From positions 9,563,501 to 9,627,500 of the forward strand of contig NC_066316.1 in NCBI RefSeq assembly GCF_022539315.1: a DNA stretch of 64,000 nt. Direction: 5' to 3'. The notes under the pieces were generated by a model. That model was not told the DNA's origin. It did not search any database and saw nothing but the letters and a program-made list of their open reading frames with translations. This stretch comes from Serinus canaria (taxonomy: Eukaryota > Chordata > Aves > Passeriformes > Fringillidae). How positions within the stretch are numbered: position 1 is the first letter of the stretch; each line of letters starts with the position of its first letter. The position numbers and the translations under genes are program-made. Of this stretch, positions 37,591-50,818 are shown piece after piece.

Positions 37591-39902
37591 TAATATGAAA
37601 AGGATTTGGATGATATGGGAAGCAGAATGAGGAGGCATTTAATCTTTCTCAAGTGAGAAGTCTCTAGGGAAATGGGGAGAAAACTACTTGAAAATATATG
37701 CTGAAATGTTTGTAGCCAGAGAAAAGCTTAAATCAAGGCATTCTCCATTTTGGAAGTGCAATGTGGACAAATTTCCAGTATTTTAATGAAAAGGAGTCTA
37801 TTTGCAATAGCCTAGGTTACCAAGGGCAGTGAGATGGATAACTTAGTGTGAGATGGATAACTTTGCTGCCTATACCTGACCTGATATTGCACAGAATTCT
37901 TAGATACAGCACTCAGATATTCTTTTCCGACAGAGCTCTGCTTCATCCAGGAAGAGGCTTCTGTCTCTGCTGCTTTGTGCTTCCATTTCCATTCCTAGCT
38001 GACAGCAGGTTCCAGCTGATACTCTGTGGATAGCAGAGTAGGCAGAGGTTCCTGGTGCACTTCATGCCCAGGAGCTATAAGAGATGATAAATTAAGATGT
38101 GCTGGGAAAACCCCACCTGGATCAATGGTGGGTTTCACTTGTCACATTTAGAGGTGTAAGGATTTCTGTGTGAGAAAAAAATAGCTGCTGATTTAGAGGT
38201 ATTCATGATATTAAGAGTCTGGTTAATTAAGAAGGCTGTAGGGTGGTAGTGACTAGAAGATTTCCTTATTTCACTCTTTTTTACACTTTTTGTCTCTTGG
38301 CAGAGGTACTTGCTCAGTGTGGAAAGCACCTTTTCTGTGGCATATACTGTAGTGAGTGAAGTCAAAATTTTGTTTGAAAGTGTCAGTTGCCATGCTTCTC
38401 TCTGTGTGGCAAGAAGATTTTGATTGTGTGAAAGAGAACTCTGGTTAGAAAGCAGCAAAGAAGTAGCTTTCAGTAAAATATGAGGAAAAGGAGATAAATG
38501 TAACCAGTGCTGGTCTCTTTAAGACATAAAAGTAAATGAAAGCATAAATCTGACCCCATTATGGAACTATAATAAATCTGGTGATAAATCAGAGGCCGCT
38601 GATAATGTGAGGGTAATGCGTGTTTGCAATACAATCAGCACATGATAATAAAAGATAAGTGTCCTTTTACAAAGCAATGATGAAGCAGTTCTGGATGCCT
38701 TGAAGATCACCTTGTAAAACTGCTGGGTGAAAGGAAAAAGGTGCCTGGATCCAAGAGAAGTGTCAGTCACACTGGAATAGGTGGAAGAAACTGAACTGCC
38801 TTGGCTTGCCCAGCAAGGCTGGAGTGAGGAAGGGGAAATCTGAGCTGACCTCCCCAGCTTGCAGTTCTGAATCTGCCTTTGAGATGAAGAATCCTACCAA
38901 GCAAGAAGGACAATGGCTCTCTTGCAATGCTGCCAGATGGAAACTGTGCCTAAAAACCTACTGTGAAACCCTCATAAAGCAGGTAGGAAACATAAACATC
39001 GGTTGTGACTGGGAAAAAATGAAGTGAAAGCAGTAACTAACAGCCAGGGTTAACAACCAAAAATTTCCTGTCACTCCATAAACCTTGGTCTGGACAGTGG
39101 AGCAATGAGCAGGGCTGCATAATTATAGCCAAAGCCTTCTCAGCATACTCAGTGCAGCAGAGTCAGACGAATACTGCTGAGCTTGGGAAGCTGCTAATTA
39201 GTTTCATTTCTGTAAATTTCCATCCCATAAGCTGTATCCTCAGCTGGTGCTCCCACTTACTCAGCTCAGATATAGTGTATGCAGTGGAGTTGTGAGGACT
39301 TGCATCCAAGACATTGTCTGCTGCCAAAATGAAAGCAGGATTCCATCCTTCATAGATCTTAAAGCTGGATCAGCTCCTTATGGTTCTGTATCATTCCCTC
39401 CCATAATAAATTCAGGCCTTGAAACTTTACCCAGTGGCTTCTCTATCTGGACCCCAGCTCCTGATTTAGTAAGGATGGATCCTTTACCCAGCTTGCTGCA
39501 GACTTAGTGACAGTGATTCTGCCGTGTCCTGAGGAAAGTTCCTGAGTAATTGATTTGTATATTTGCATTGCTTTTAGATATGTTCATATTTCAGTGCTGA
39601 ACTGTATTTTGATTTTTTGGTTTTTGTTTTTTTTTGAGATGGAAGAATTCCCACTTCTCAGTAACTTTGATAACCTACACTTAAATAAGGGAAGAGCTCT
39701 GGAATACATTTTACTCTATAAGGCATCTGTTCCATAACCCTAAAGAATTTTTCTCTCTTTTCAAAACCTCTCTTTCTTCTCTATCTTTATACACAGATGA
39801 AGTCTAAAAGCACTCCTTTGTTCCTATCTGGTGGTCCCTATGTCATGGTCAAGAACAGGATTTTTAAAAATTTAATTTTTAAATTTGAATTTATTTCTTT
39901 AT
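37591..39902. other. Unique non-coding DNA between two inverted LTRs
   Basis: No gene is recognised. The phrase GTGAGATGGATAACTT is doubled at about 37829-37863. The stretch 38565-38665, with GATAA and TAAT words, could be conserved regulatory sequence. Confidence 0.55.
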
Positions 39903-40317
39903 TGTATTTGCAGGGACCCTCGTGGTAGGGGAGGAATGATGAATCTGACTCCATGTTCTCAGAAGGATAATTTATTACTTTATTATACTGTATTATATTG
40001 AAGAATACTATACTAAAGTGTACTAAAGAATACAGAAAAGATACTTACAGAATGCTTAAAAGATAATAATGAAAACTCATGATTCTTTCCAGAGCCCCGA
40101 CACAGCTTGGCCCCAACTGGCCAAAGAGTCAAAATAACTCACAGCAGAATCAATGGAACAATCACCTGTGGTAAACAATCCCTAAACACATTCCACATGA
40201 GCACAACACAGGAGAAGCAAATCAGATTTAATTGTTTTCTTTTTTCTCTGAGGCTTCTCAGCTTCCCACGAGAAAAATCCTGGGTGAAGGGATATTTCAG
40301 AAAATGTGAATGCCACA
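39903..40317 (-). mobile_element. Solo ERV LTR (family A), inverted
   Basis: On the minus strand it begins TGTGGCATTCACATTTTCTG at 40317 and ends near GGGTCCCTGCAAATACA. It is the same LTR family as 36710-37129, in opposite orientation, and its AATAAATTATCC lies about 70 bases from the end. Flanking T-rich sequence makes a target-site duplication impossible to define. Confidence 0.88.
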
Positions 40318-41084
40318 TTTCTTCTCTTCTATAGTCAAAAATTCAAATGATGGTGGCCAAATTTTTTGCTGAGTTCTGTGAATCAGAAATATTCTTTATG
40401 AGCTCTTTGCTCTTCTCTATCTTTTTTTGTCATGGTTTGCAAGAAGACACTGTTAGACATCTGGGTCATTGTTTCCCCTGTCCTGATCCATTCATTTTGC
40501 TATCTCTCTTGGAGGCAGGCTGGCACGTTAGCAGTGAAGCCAAATATCTCATTAACAACTTTGACAGCACAGGATAATGGCCCTGGCTTCTTCTGGAACA
40601 GATGGAGATTGAATTGCTGAGTGTGATCCCAGTGTTAGCTGTTCTTCATTCCTCTATGCTCTGGGATCCCACTTAGTGGAGAGCAGCACTTAAGAGAGAT
40701 GCTCTGATCAGATGAAGGTCAGGGTTTCCTTTCAGAGATTGTCTTCCCTGGCCACCAGGAGTCTCTGGCCCTGTGCTGGGGGCTGTGTTGTGCCCTGATG
40801 GTGAGCAAGTGGAGGTGGGGCTGGAGAACATCTCCAGTGCCGCTGTACCTGCTCCATGCTGAGCTCACTGTTGTGTTCTCTCCGGAAGGCTGATCCAGAA
40901 CATTAAAATGATTCAAAAACCACGGGGAGAGTTCTTGTTTCTTTTACAGCTCTGATCAGACACTGTTTCTTCCAGCTCCTTCTTGTAAATAATAGGGGTA
41001 GTAGCTGTCTTCTCCTTGGTAATGCACTGAGAGGGATGGAAAGGGATTTAGAAAACAGAGATGCATGAGGAGTTGACAAGCATC
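40318..41084. other. Unique non-coding DNA
   Basis: No gene or repeat is recognised. Confidence 0.5.
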
Positions 41085-41180
41085 CCTTGATATGATTAGA
41101 CATGTTTTGAGCAGATGGATGGGCTAACTGACCTCTGGAGGTCCACTCCAATAAAAATTGTTCTAAAATTCAATGAATAT
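41085..41180 (+). mobile_element. CR1 LINE 3' end remnant, sense
   Basis: CTAACTGACCTCTGGAGGTC followed by CACTCCAATAAAAATTGTTC and a decayed octamer tail matches the last 80-90 bases of CR1 in sense orientation. Confidence 0.72.
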
Positions 41181-44100
41181 GACTCATCTGAGGCTGTGTT
41201 GCTATTTTAACATGCTTGTATGTTTTCCTTCGGAGACTGGCACTTGCATTTGCTGGATTCACTTAAGCAACCACATTGACATTTTTAAAAATTTTAATTT
41301 CTTTTTGTCAAAGTGCCAAAGCAAACCAATAAGGATCAATTGAACAAACAAACAGGTAAAATACATAGCAGGGCCTTGCTGATAAAACTGCCAAGGTGCT
41401 CAGTGCTCTGTGCTCTGAACCAAAACTGTCTCCAACAGTGGAACAGAGGGAACCTTTGGGATGTAGGCTGGGATATATTAGCCACCTCTCTGCACTGTCA
41501 AGTGCATCCCACCATGGTCTTATGTGTGTCCAGTTTGTTTTGGCATTTTTTGACCTGATTCTCTTCCATCTTGCTCCAGACTTTCCTGTTGGTCTCCAGG
41601 GTCTGGAGAAAAACAAAACAAAAAAAAATTCAAAATTTCAAATCTTCAAAACTTTCAAAATAAATTTTAAAAAAATATCAATTTTTTGAAATTGATTTTA
41701 CTAATAAAAGCTGAAGTTAAGAAGGTGTTTATTCAACACCTCACTTTTTTCTGTGCCCTGTGTCACCAGGCTCTCCACCCCATTCAGCAGCAGGCTCAAA
41801 TTTCCCCTCAGCTTGAACAGTTTCCATACATAAATGTTTGTATTTCTAATTTATTTTTTAATCCTACAGGTCAAACTATTCATATTTCATGTTCACAATG
41901 GAAGTGAGGTGCTTACCTAGAAGTTCAGAGAATTGTTATCTTGGAGTTAGCACACTTCAAATCAGAGACTTCAAAAAAGAAATGCCAGGTAAGTATAGAT
42001 TTGGTCATGAGATTGCAGTCCTGTTTGTGGAGAGTAATTTATGCCATTTTTAAATGGCATTCTGACTCAATTTTGCTTTGATGGTAAAATTCAAGTTCTT
42101 CTGGGCTTATCCTGAGTTTTAACAAGGAGATAACAGTTTTGAAGGATTTAATATTCAGTTCTTGTGTACTAATGCAGTGTTGGCTGGAGATAGAATATTA
42201 CAAGGGGGGATGCATCCTGCATGTCCAAATTTCTTACTTTGAACTGTTATACATTTTTCTTGAGAGTTTATTTAGAGGTCTGTGGGTCAATAATTTAAAT
42301 GTGAGTGAAGCTATCTCTTTCTAGCATGTCTGATCTCCTCTTCTCTGCCTTCAATTTTTTTTAGCATTCAATGTCTTTTACAAATTAGATTCCCCAGTGA
42401 ATATTTGCTTTAGCTCCACTCAGAAAACTTGCTGTTGAAAGAAAGAAACTGTAAATAACTCTCCTGCTTGGGCACCCTGGCCGAGTGCCTTATAGCATTT
42501 TTCTCTTAGAATTTAATTTGTTCTGTGATTTAAGGTGCAGCATTCACACTGAGCTGAGAAGCCTCTGTGCTTCCTCTCATCACTGTCTTTATCATGGTCA
42601 AATGAGCACTTATGGTGTGCAATGAGACTTCTCCACATTATTAATAACAGCTCTGACCTATGGGGATCCTGCTTTTTTCTGGCAGGGGAAATCTGTCTGC
42701 GATGGCCTAGGAGCAATTGCAGCTCTTTGTGCTGCAGGTGAGCATCAGTCAGTTTTATGCACTCCACAGCTCTGCACAGCCCCTGTCCCCTCAGCCAGCT
42801 AAGAACACAAAAGGCAGAAATATATTTTCCAGCCTGGCTCAGTCTGGAGCCTTCAGGAGGTTTAAGTGGGCCATTGCAGGGAAAACGCTGCAGTGCAGCT
42901 GCTTTGAGTCCTACCTGATGTTCAGAGGGATAAAAACACTTAATTAGCACTCTACTTTCTTTGAGTTTCTGTGAGAATCCTATAAACCAATTTCAAACTG
43001 AAATTTGGGCTGGCTCACAGACCAGCAGAGTGACAAACACCCAGGGAAGATTTGAGGGGTCTTTTCACAAGTCATCAGGCTCAATCTCTATAACTGAAGG
43101 GTGCATTCTTTTTTGATGTGTGCATTTTTTCATGTTTCATAAATGCAATCTGCTTGCAAGAGAAATTTACATTTAAAAGCTATTTGAACTCAGAGGTATT
43201 TATCATGGTTTTAGGTTTGGCTTTTCTTTTTCTGAAAGCTGAAAAACGATTCCAGCCTGCATGAGAGTCTATTGTTGCTACCTTTTAAGTATAGCAAACC
43301 TCTTAGGCATTTAAACTGAGCAAGAAATGATTAAAATAAGAAGAGACCTGGGTTACAGTGATAATTATGCTCAAAATTTCTACTGTAAACATTGTGGTGA
43401 ATTTTTAATCAGCATTTTGAGAGCAGAGGACAACATCCAGCTTTAGTGTTGTGAGCAGTACATTTTAGGTTTCTGAGGGAAGATGTGTGCCATGTGTTTT
43501 AGAACTGCAAGGGGTTGGCTGTAGGGCAGCTCTTTGTTCTCATGGCAAATGCGTGGACAGAAAAATAAGCTTTCAGCCCAGGGATTCTTCAGGTTAAAAG
43601 CATGCAGGTCTAGCTTGTGAAATCCCACTATTCAGCTGCCATTTCAACCCTGCTAGCCCATATACAGGAAAAACATCCTGGACAGCTTTTCCCCACCCTG
43701 TGATTTAGGATTCATTCTGGTACATCCCACCCACCTGATGAACAGCCCTGTTACCTTCCCAGTCCTGATGAAATTCTCTCCTGAATCTTCCAGCCCTTGG
43801 GTTGAGGGACAGGTTTTGCTATCTTCGGGAAGACAAAAGAGTTTCATGCCAGTCTGTGAGACATATTACTGGTATAAGACCCTTAGGGCCCTTTCAACAT
43901 TTTCTAATAAAACCTCTTACTTCATCTCCCACGTAACGGGGAGAGCTTTCCTACATGTGCCCTCAGTGGTGGTGAGGTGTTGGTGCTCACCAGAAATTAT
44001 TGTAATGAAGAGGTGATGCCTGATTCTGACTGTGGGGCAGGGAACCTGTTTGTTTCTGCACATCCCACTGCAATTTAGACTTCCCTGAGACAGAAACTCC

Positions 44101-44358
44101 TGTTGGTGTCTGCAGGAAAACATGGCCTGCATGAAGTTATGTTGGCTGCAATGTGGATGCCGGAGAGGGAAATGAGACAAAGCTTGATAGGAGACAGCTT
44201 GATGCTTGAAACAGGCAGCTCATGAGAAAAGGCCAAAAAAGAAATCTCCCTTAGCCCTGGTTGGGATGCCAAATGAGCTGACACAAACCAGGCATGGTCC
44301 TCTCACTACTGAATTCCTTCTGCTCTTTCACCACTTCTCTTGTCCAGCTCTATGCAGA
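41181..44358. other. Unique non-coding DNA
   Basis: No gene is recognised. An A-rich low-complexity tract lies at 41610-41700, including a small inverted repeat (ATCAATTT / AAATTGAT). Confidence 0.55.
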
Positions 44359-45898
44359 TGTCATGGTTTGACCCTGGCGCAATGCCAGTGCCCCATGAAA
44401 ATACATTCTCCTTCTCCCTGGTGTCTACTGTGAGATGTACCAAGAATAGAGCAAAGAAGGCTCCAGCTTAGGAATAAAAGGAAAAAAAAATTATTAACCT
44501 GCAATATATAAGAGAAACACACAGAACTCAGGATGAAAACCTTCCAAACATTCCTCTTTCCCCCACCAAATTTCCAACACATCGCAGTAAGACAAAACCT
44601 TGGATTCTCAAGTCAGTTGCCACCCCTCAGATCACTAAATCTCAGTCCATCACCACCCTTCAGATTATCCATTCTCAGTTCATCAACAAGAGAGGAGTGC
44701 CTCTTGCACCATGGGCTTCCCCTGGAAACACAGCTGAGACCTCTTGTGTTTCCATGTCACGTGTGGCACTGCCCAGAGATCATTTTGCCATCGTGACATC
44801 TTCCTTCCATGCCCAGTGCTCTCACCACTGTGCATGGACCAGAGCTGCTTCTAGGGTTTTCCTTTTAAGGGTGCTTTGGCCAGTTCAAAAAAGAGCACAG
44901 TCTCTCACTTTTGGGACACCTGTCCCCCCCAGATTTCACCCCCTGGGGCTGAGGGGTCTCAAGAACAGAGATCTTCTTCTTCTTCCCTGAAGACGGAGGG
45001 CACCAGCACCACCCTCCTCACCCATCATCGCTGTTCACACACTCCTTCACATCACATCACTGCACTCTCTTGGCTCCAAGCCATTGCCTCCCCCCAAATG
45101 CAGTCTCTGTGTCACAGGAAAAAATGGTTCTGTCCATGGCTATGCAAGAAAAGCCCAGCCAAAGGCCACTCCATCACCTCCTCCCACCTAGGATTCTTCT
45201 CAGCTTCTCTCGGACATCTTTCACTTGCACCAACTTGCATCACACTTACCCATTTCCTGCTATTCCATCTCTTTCTCTCTCCTCATTCACCTCCCAGAGG
45301 ATCAGCATTTGTAAGGTTTCCATCATCCAAGAAAAGGGTAAAAAATCTCAGGCTCTGTCTGTCCAGAACTCCCACGCTGCCCTGCTGGGCACCTTCTCAC
45401 TGCATCCCCCCTTTCTCCTTCTCAGCCAGGCTGTGCTATTAAATTTCAAGGTGGCACCAGCACAGACACAGACACAGGCTCCCTCTCTCTCCCTCCCTCT
45501 CTCTCTCTCCGGGGGAGGCTGCTCAGGGTTCCTCCACCCTTCCATCCTGCAGGGGCCTTCCCCTCCCTTCTCTGTCCCAGGCCCGGCCTACCTCACTCAG
45601 GCCTCATGGCCTCCCCTCCCACACCCAGCTCGGAGCCAGGCAGGGCAGCTCTGACCTCTCCAGGGCAGCTCTGATCTCTCCAGGGGAGCTCTGACCTCTC
45701 CAGGGGAGCTCTGATCTCTCCAGGGGAGCTCTGATCTCCCAAGAGAACCCAAGAGAGCTTCCCCCTGGGAGTTCTCAGCTTTTAAGCCCCTGTGTTCTGA
45801 GGCGTATCCATGTCCTCAGGTGCCAATACACAGACCTGAGCACCTACTGGTTTGACCACAGCACCCCAAAAAAACTCGCTTCCTCTCAAACCAGGACA
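44359..45898 (-). mobile_element. Long LTR-like element, 1.54 kb, with inverted ends
   Basis: The plus strand starts TGTCATGGTTTGACC and ends CTCAAACCAGGACA. These ends are near-perfect inverted repeats of about 13 bases, with TG and CA termini, as in long avian ERV LTRs. From memory, the minus-strand start (TGTCCTGGTTTGA) and the text around 44400-44720 match a widespread songbird LTR, which sets the orientation. Apparent 188- and 194-codon plus-strand frames at 44876-45654 lie wholly inside it and are Ser/Pro/His-rich by-products of its pyrimidine-rich sequence, not genes. No target-site duplication is seen. Confidence 0.75.
45641..45740. repeat. Five tandem 20-bp units inside the LTR
   Basis: Exactly five units of the form CAGGGSAGCTCTGAYCTCTC follow one another without gaps. 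They differ only at the C/G and C/T positions, plus a C in the last unit. Confidence 0.95.
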
Positions 45899-48288
45899 TC
45901 CAAGAAGGTTAATGCTCAAATATTTGAAGAAGAAGCTGCTTGTCTGTACAGTGCCTATTTTTCCTTCCACTTGCACTGGTTTTGTTCCAGCCTCCTCTGG
46001 GCTGCTCCAAGTCCTTTGGGGACTTGGGGGCAGCTGGCAGCAGTAGTTGCTCGTGCTGCTGGAGAGCTCGCTCAGCTCTCTTTGTTGTGCCTGTGTTGCA
46101 TTTGTTGCTGCAAAAAGAACTGCAGTGTTATTGCCATGGTGGCCTGCATGTTTTTGGGGGGCCAGCTGGCCTGGAGGAATGACATGGGTTCTAGGACTTG
46201 TCTGCATGAGCTGTCTTGTACCCTCCAGAAAGCTCCTGCCTGCATTTTTTATCACGGAGATCCAGCTCTCCTAGTGAAAGGCTACAGGTTGCCATTATCC
46301 TTCTCTTTCCTTACTGTATTTCTTCTTTTTTTTCTTTTTTTTTCCTTTTCCTTAAAAAAACCCAAAGCAAACAAACAAAACCAAAAGCAAAGAAACAACA
46401 AAATCTTCAAAATAATGCTGTCTAGCTGTCTCAAGATAGCTCTGCTGAACTCACCTTGGCAAGCTCCACATGGTTAAAAGACACTTTTGGCAGCTTCTTG
46501 CTGCTGTTCTTAAAAAAGAAAAAAAAAAAGTAAAGAAAGAAGAACTGCAATTTTTGGTTGATTAAGCCCCTAAAATGCCCAGGTGAGATTGCAATGCTGT
46601 TTTTTAATGTTCCCAAAAGGGGCTAGTGCTATTTTTCAGGACATGTACTGCCCATTGGTAGCAGACAATTAACATTCAAATGTCTCATTTGGGAAAAATT
46701 GCAAATTACAGTGGCTAGGAAGCTGTAAATTAGAAGTAGCACAGCCCATTATTCCCAGGCCTATTTATGTGTCAGAGTGCACTGCTAAGGCTTGATTATC
46801 CTTTCCAATCTCCCCTACCTGCAGCAAGGAGCTGTGTGTGGGAGGCTGGGTCTGGTCTGGATAGTTTATGTAGGGTTTTTCCTCTCTGTCTTTGACATTT
46901 CCATGATTTCTTGATCTCCAGCTTGCAGCAGATTTCATTTTATCCCAGAACTGATGTCCTCATCACAGCATGAAAAGTCAGCCACATGCCATTGATTGGT
47001 AGACAAAGATTTTTTGTCTTTCTGCCAGTCCTTGTTCTGTGAGGCCACGTTCAGCCCTACAGCCATTGCAACTCCTGTTTTGGGTTGCAGCCCCTCTTCT
47101 AGAAGTTTCTCCCTTCTAGACACATGACTGTGTATATTCAAGCCAGTTCTGGCCCCCCACCCTCAGGGACCCAGATATCTTGGTATCACAGCCTCATCTT
47201 ATCAATCTCTGCAGACTTTCTGGATTTTGCTTCATTTTCCAGTTTTATCTGCATCATCTCCCAGAGCACGGCAGCGAAGAGTTCTGGGCATAGTCCTGCT
47301 CTTCATGTCACCTCACCAGGGCTGCTCTGGCTTCCCCTGACTGCTTTCTTCTTGATATTTGTCAGGTAGGCAGTTCTTAACCTGTTTATTTCATGCTTTA
47401 TTGATGCTACATAGCACAACATTTTAAACCCAAATGTCATTTCATACTGAGTCAAAAGCGCTCTGACGATCTAAGCCTATTACATCTGGACAGTTCCCTT
47501 TATCAACAAAATTTGTAATCTCATCACAGAGTGAAATCAGGTTTGCTTGACAAGGCCTATTTTCCATGAAAACCAATTGATTTGCCTTGTATTCCCTTTA
47601 ATTCCTCAGAGAATAGATCCTGTAGGGAGATTTCTACAGCGCTGTCCTGGATTGATGTTATTTATCCCTTTCACTCTGCTTGTGGTTTTACAGTTTTGTC
47701 AAATTGTTGCTAGCCTGTTCCATACTGTGCTGTGCTGGGCTCTACTGCTGAGGAAAGACAGAAGCAGGAATTTCTCGGAAACCAGAGTCCCAGTGGTGCC
47801 TCAGAGCAGGGGATCCCATGGGAAGCAGTTTGAAGGGCAAAGTGGCTTAGGTAAAGCTGATGGGTCATGAAGGACAGCGTCCTCCAGGGGCAAGGATGAG
47901 CCATCCTGATGTTGGTGACCCACAGGACACCTCCAACCAAGACACAAGGAATCAGGAAGCAGACCAGGGAATGCTCTTTCTCTTCATCTCTTAATGAGGG
48001 AGTTTATAGCTGTCCTCAGTCTCCTGGACTGGGCAAACCAGAAAAATCCAGATGAAGGTGCTCACTTTGATGGGAACCAAGGCTTTAAATTCAACTTCAT
48101 ACTCCGTGTCACTTCTGTTTGCTTTTTTTTTTTTTTTCCCTAAAAAGAAGTCAGTTTTTACCAAGCTTAATTAACAGAATGGTCTTGAGTGTTATAACCC
48201 TTTCTCTTTGCTGGTAGATCTCCCCTTTCTCTTTGAACTAAAACCACTCTCTTTGACACAGGGCACCAGTTATCGATTTATCGATTTC
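45899..48288. other. Unique non-coding DNA
   Basis: No gene is recognised. A pyrimidine run followed by an A-rich run lies at 46318-46405, and a T run at 48122-48138. The interval 46620-46800 is AT-rich and could be conserved. Confidence 0.55.
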
Positions 48289-48912
48289 TGGGCATCAAGC
48301 TGGGCCCCCTCTAGGGGTTCCCCTGCTGGGGGGGAACCCTCTTAGAGTGGTTCTGTGTCAGGAAAAGGAGAGACACAGGACTTTTTCGGTCTTCAGCTTC
48401 TTGTTTATTATTATCTTATCAAGAGTTTTGCACATTGTCCTCAGCAGACTCAGCGCACTGGAAAAACACCACAAAAATGGCTAAAAATCTCTTGTTACAA
48501 GGTCTTTTAAGATTAAAATATCCAATTATGAAATGACACTTAGATTATTTTCCCTTTTAACCCAATAACTGATCCCTGGAGGCCCACAATGAAGACTTTT
48601 CTGTCCAATTACAAAACATCACCCAAACCCATGAAGAAGAAAGAAGAAGAAGCATGAAGAAAGAGCTTGAGACAACACCCTGTGCCCTTCATCTTGTTCT
48701 CATCTACAACATACTAAAAATCTCAAAACCTAAATTTCTCACTCAAGTGACATACCACACTACTCTCTTTAATCAATTTCACACTTTTGTGGATTCTGGT
48801 CTATCTTGAAGTCTGGGAAAATTTCTCCACGAGTAAGGGTCAAAGACAGTGCTCCCCAGGGGGTCAGGACCCCTCAGAGCAGACAGAGAAATATTCCCTG
48901 TGCCTTTCCACA
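48289..48912 (-). mobile_element. ERV LTR (family B), copy 1
   Basis: It aligns over its full length with 50819-51549. Shared blocks are GGGCCC near the start, GGACTTTTTC, CTTCAGCTTCTTGTTTATT, CACTGGAAAA-CACCACAAAA, AAAATCTCAAAACCTAAATT, and CCCCTCAGAGCAGACAGAGA. TTTATT at 48404-48409 is AATAAA on the minus strand, so the LTR is minus-oriented, with TG at 48912 and CA at 48289. It has a short, imperfect GAA-rich tract at about 48633-48660. No target-site duplication is found. Confidence 0.8.
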
Positions 48913-50818
48913 GGTGGGCCACCAGAATTTCCACAGCCTGGGGAGGGAGAAAGGCTCAGAGTAGAAGGGACATTAAAGGGGGATGTCTTGCAGCAGTGCT
49001 GGAGGCTGAGGCTGGGACTGCTGTTCATGCAGGGCTAAAATGCTTTTGCTGTTCAAGTTCTTGTGTGCCTTGATTGCCTGGGCTGGGTCAGACCTTGGTG
49101 CTGAGATCCAGCCAAGCTACAGAGGTGGGAATGTGGTGGATGGAGAGGCTCTGATGCTAAATATGTTTTATTGTGGGGTTTTTTCCAGTGGAATGTGTTT
49201 GACTGGAAATTTTCACGGCATGTTTGCTTTGGTGTTGCATAGGAGTAGTAAAGCAGAGGAGGAAAACATTGAAAGGTTTCACAGCACAGTCTGAGTGGCT
49301 CTGGAGTCTGCATTTTTCAGGTTTCTCAGACTGAAGAGTGCAACCTCAGCATGTCTAAGTGTCAGAGGGGGTCATTGCAAACTTCTGGAAGTGCCTGCAA
49401 GAAGGTTTGCAGCCCAACTAAGCACCTCATCCAAGCAGGCTCTTGAAAGGCTTCTTCTGACACTCACTGCTAATAAAAAACTGCTGGGAAGGGAACTGCA
49501 ACAGTAAATCCCCACAGCTATCAGACCTGGTTGTTCTTCATCACAGGAATTGTGACAGAGGTGTAATTGTGTGTGGTGTGAGAAGAAATAGATATGGACG
49601 AAACAACTTCTCTTTTTTTTATATTTCAACAGTCTGCAGAAGGTAACTTCACCACTCCTTTGTCATTTTCTGCTTATTTTATTTGGCATCTGCTGTCCAT
49701 TCATCTTCACTTCAAGTTTTATCCTCAAAAACTTCATTTCCCTGCGTCTTTTTTTCTTTTTTTTTTTTTTTTTTACCTTTGAGAAGCAAAGCATGACAGA
49801 GTCAAGATGAAACGAAACGTCCTTGTCTTGGTAACTTTTGCAGACACAAATTTTGGAAATCATGAGTCCTTAATATTCCTTTAGCATTTAAACATAAAAT
49901 TAAAAACTAACCAAGGGAGTCCAATTTGTAGTTTAAAATTAAGTCAGAAAATTAAATGCAACTTTTTTGGTCTAGCTTTTCAGCTGCTCCATCATGTACT
50001 AATTAGCAGGAGCTGTAAAACTCTGATTCTCTATAAAACCATATAATTCTGTTAGCTGAAGTTTTAAATTATACTTATTGCTTCATTTGCTAAAAATACA
50101 TGCATATATATGTACACAGATACATAGAAAATGTGACTACTTGAAGAAGATAAGTTAATTTCTCTATAGCCTTATATTCCAATACAACTTATGCGTCTTA
50201 GGAGATGAAAAGATTGACTCCTGTGAATGGATTTTATTGAAACTATTTTCAATTTTATTGAAAATAATATTGGAATAGCTAGCCACTGTCTTAAAGAGTA
50301 AGAACAGTTTGCACAAGTGGATGGAAATAAATATTTCAAAGTTGTCTCCAAGTGTGAAACATTTTAATTTTGGAATCCACAGCATAAAAGGATGCTCAGA
50401 AATTCCCTGCAATTTTCCACACAGAACTGATGGCTGAAGAGACCCAAGCCCATAGACCAATTGATGTTTCTTGTTTCTCTCAGATTGGTGAGTGTTGCTC
50501 ACACAAATCAGTTCTCCCCACGTCTTTGCCACAGGAGGGAAGGCTCAGCAAGCAGAGCCGCCTGTCCTCTGCCCTAAGGTCAATGAGAGCCAGTGGCAGT
50601 GGATCCTTTTCTGTTCTGCTGTGGCTGAGTGGCTCATGGAACCCAAGGAGAGCAGGAAAAACCTGAGACCTGCTCTCTGGATGAGCAGGACAGACACTGC
50701 TCAGTGTCTAAGTGGGAACTGCTCATGGAATATTCTGTTTTCATAGCAGAGGGGCCAATTTTTTTTTGTTTTTCAAAAGGACTAAAACCTTATTAAAAAA
50801 ACTCAACCCATTGATGTT
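48913..50818. other. Sequence between the two family B LTRs
   Basis: About 1.9 kb with no retroviral protein motif, no clear polypurine tract or primer-binding site, and no known repeat. It looks like host DNA. It includes T runs at 49750-49775 and AT-rich texture at 49870-50160. Confidence 0.5.

Noticed and set aside
44876..45654. Two overlapping plus-strand frames of about 190 codons
   Set aside because: They lie wholly inside the LTR-like element 44359-45898, overlap in different frames and show no domain.
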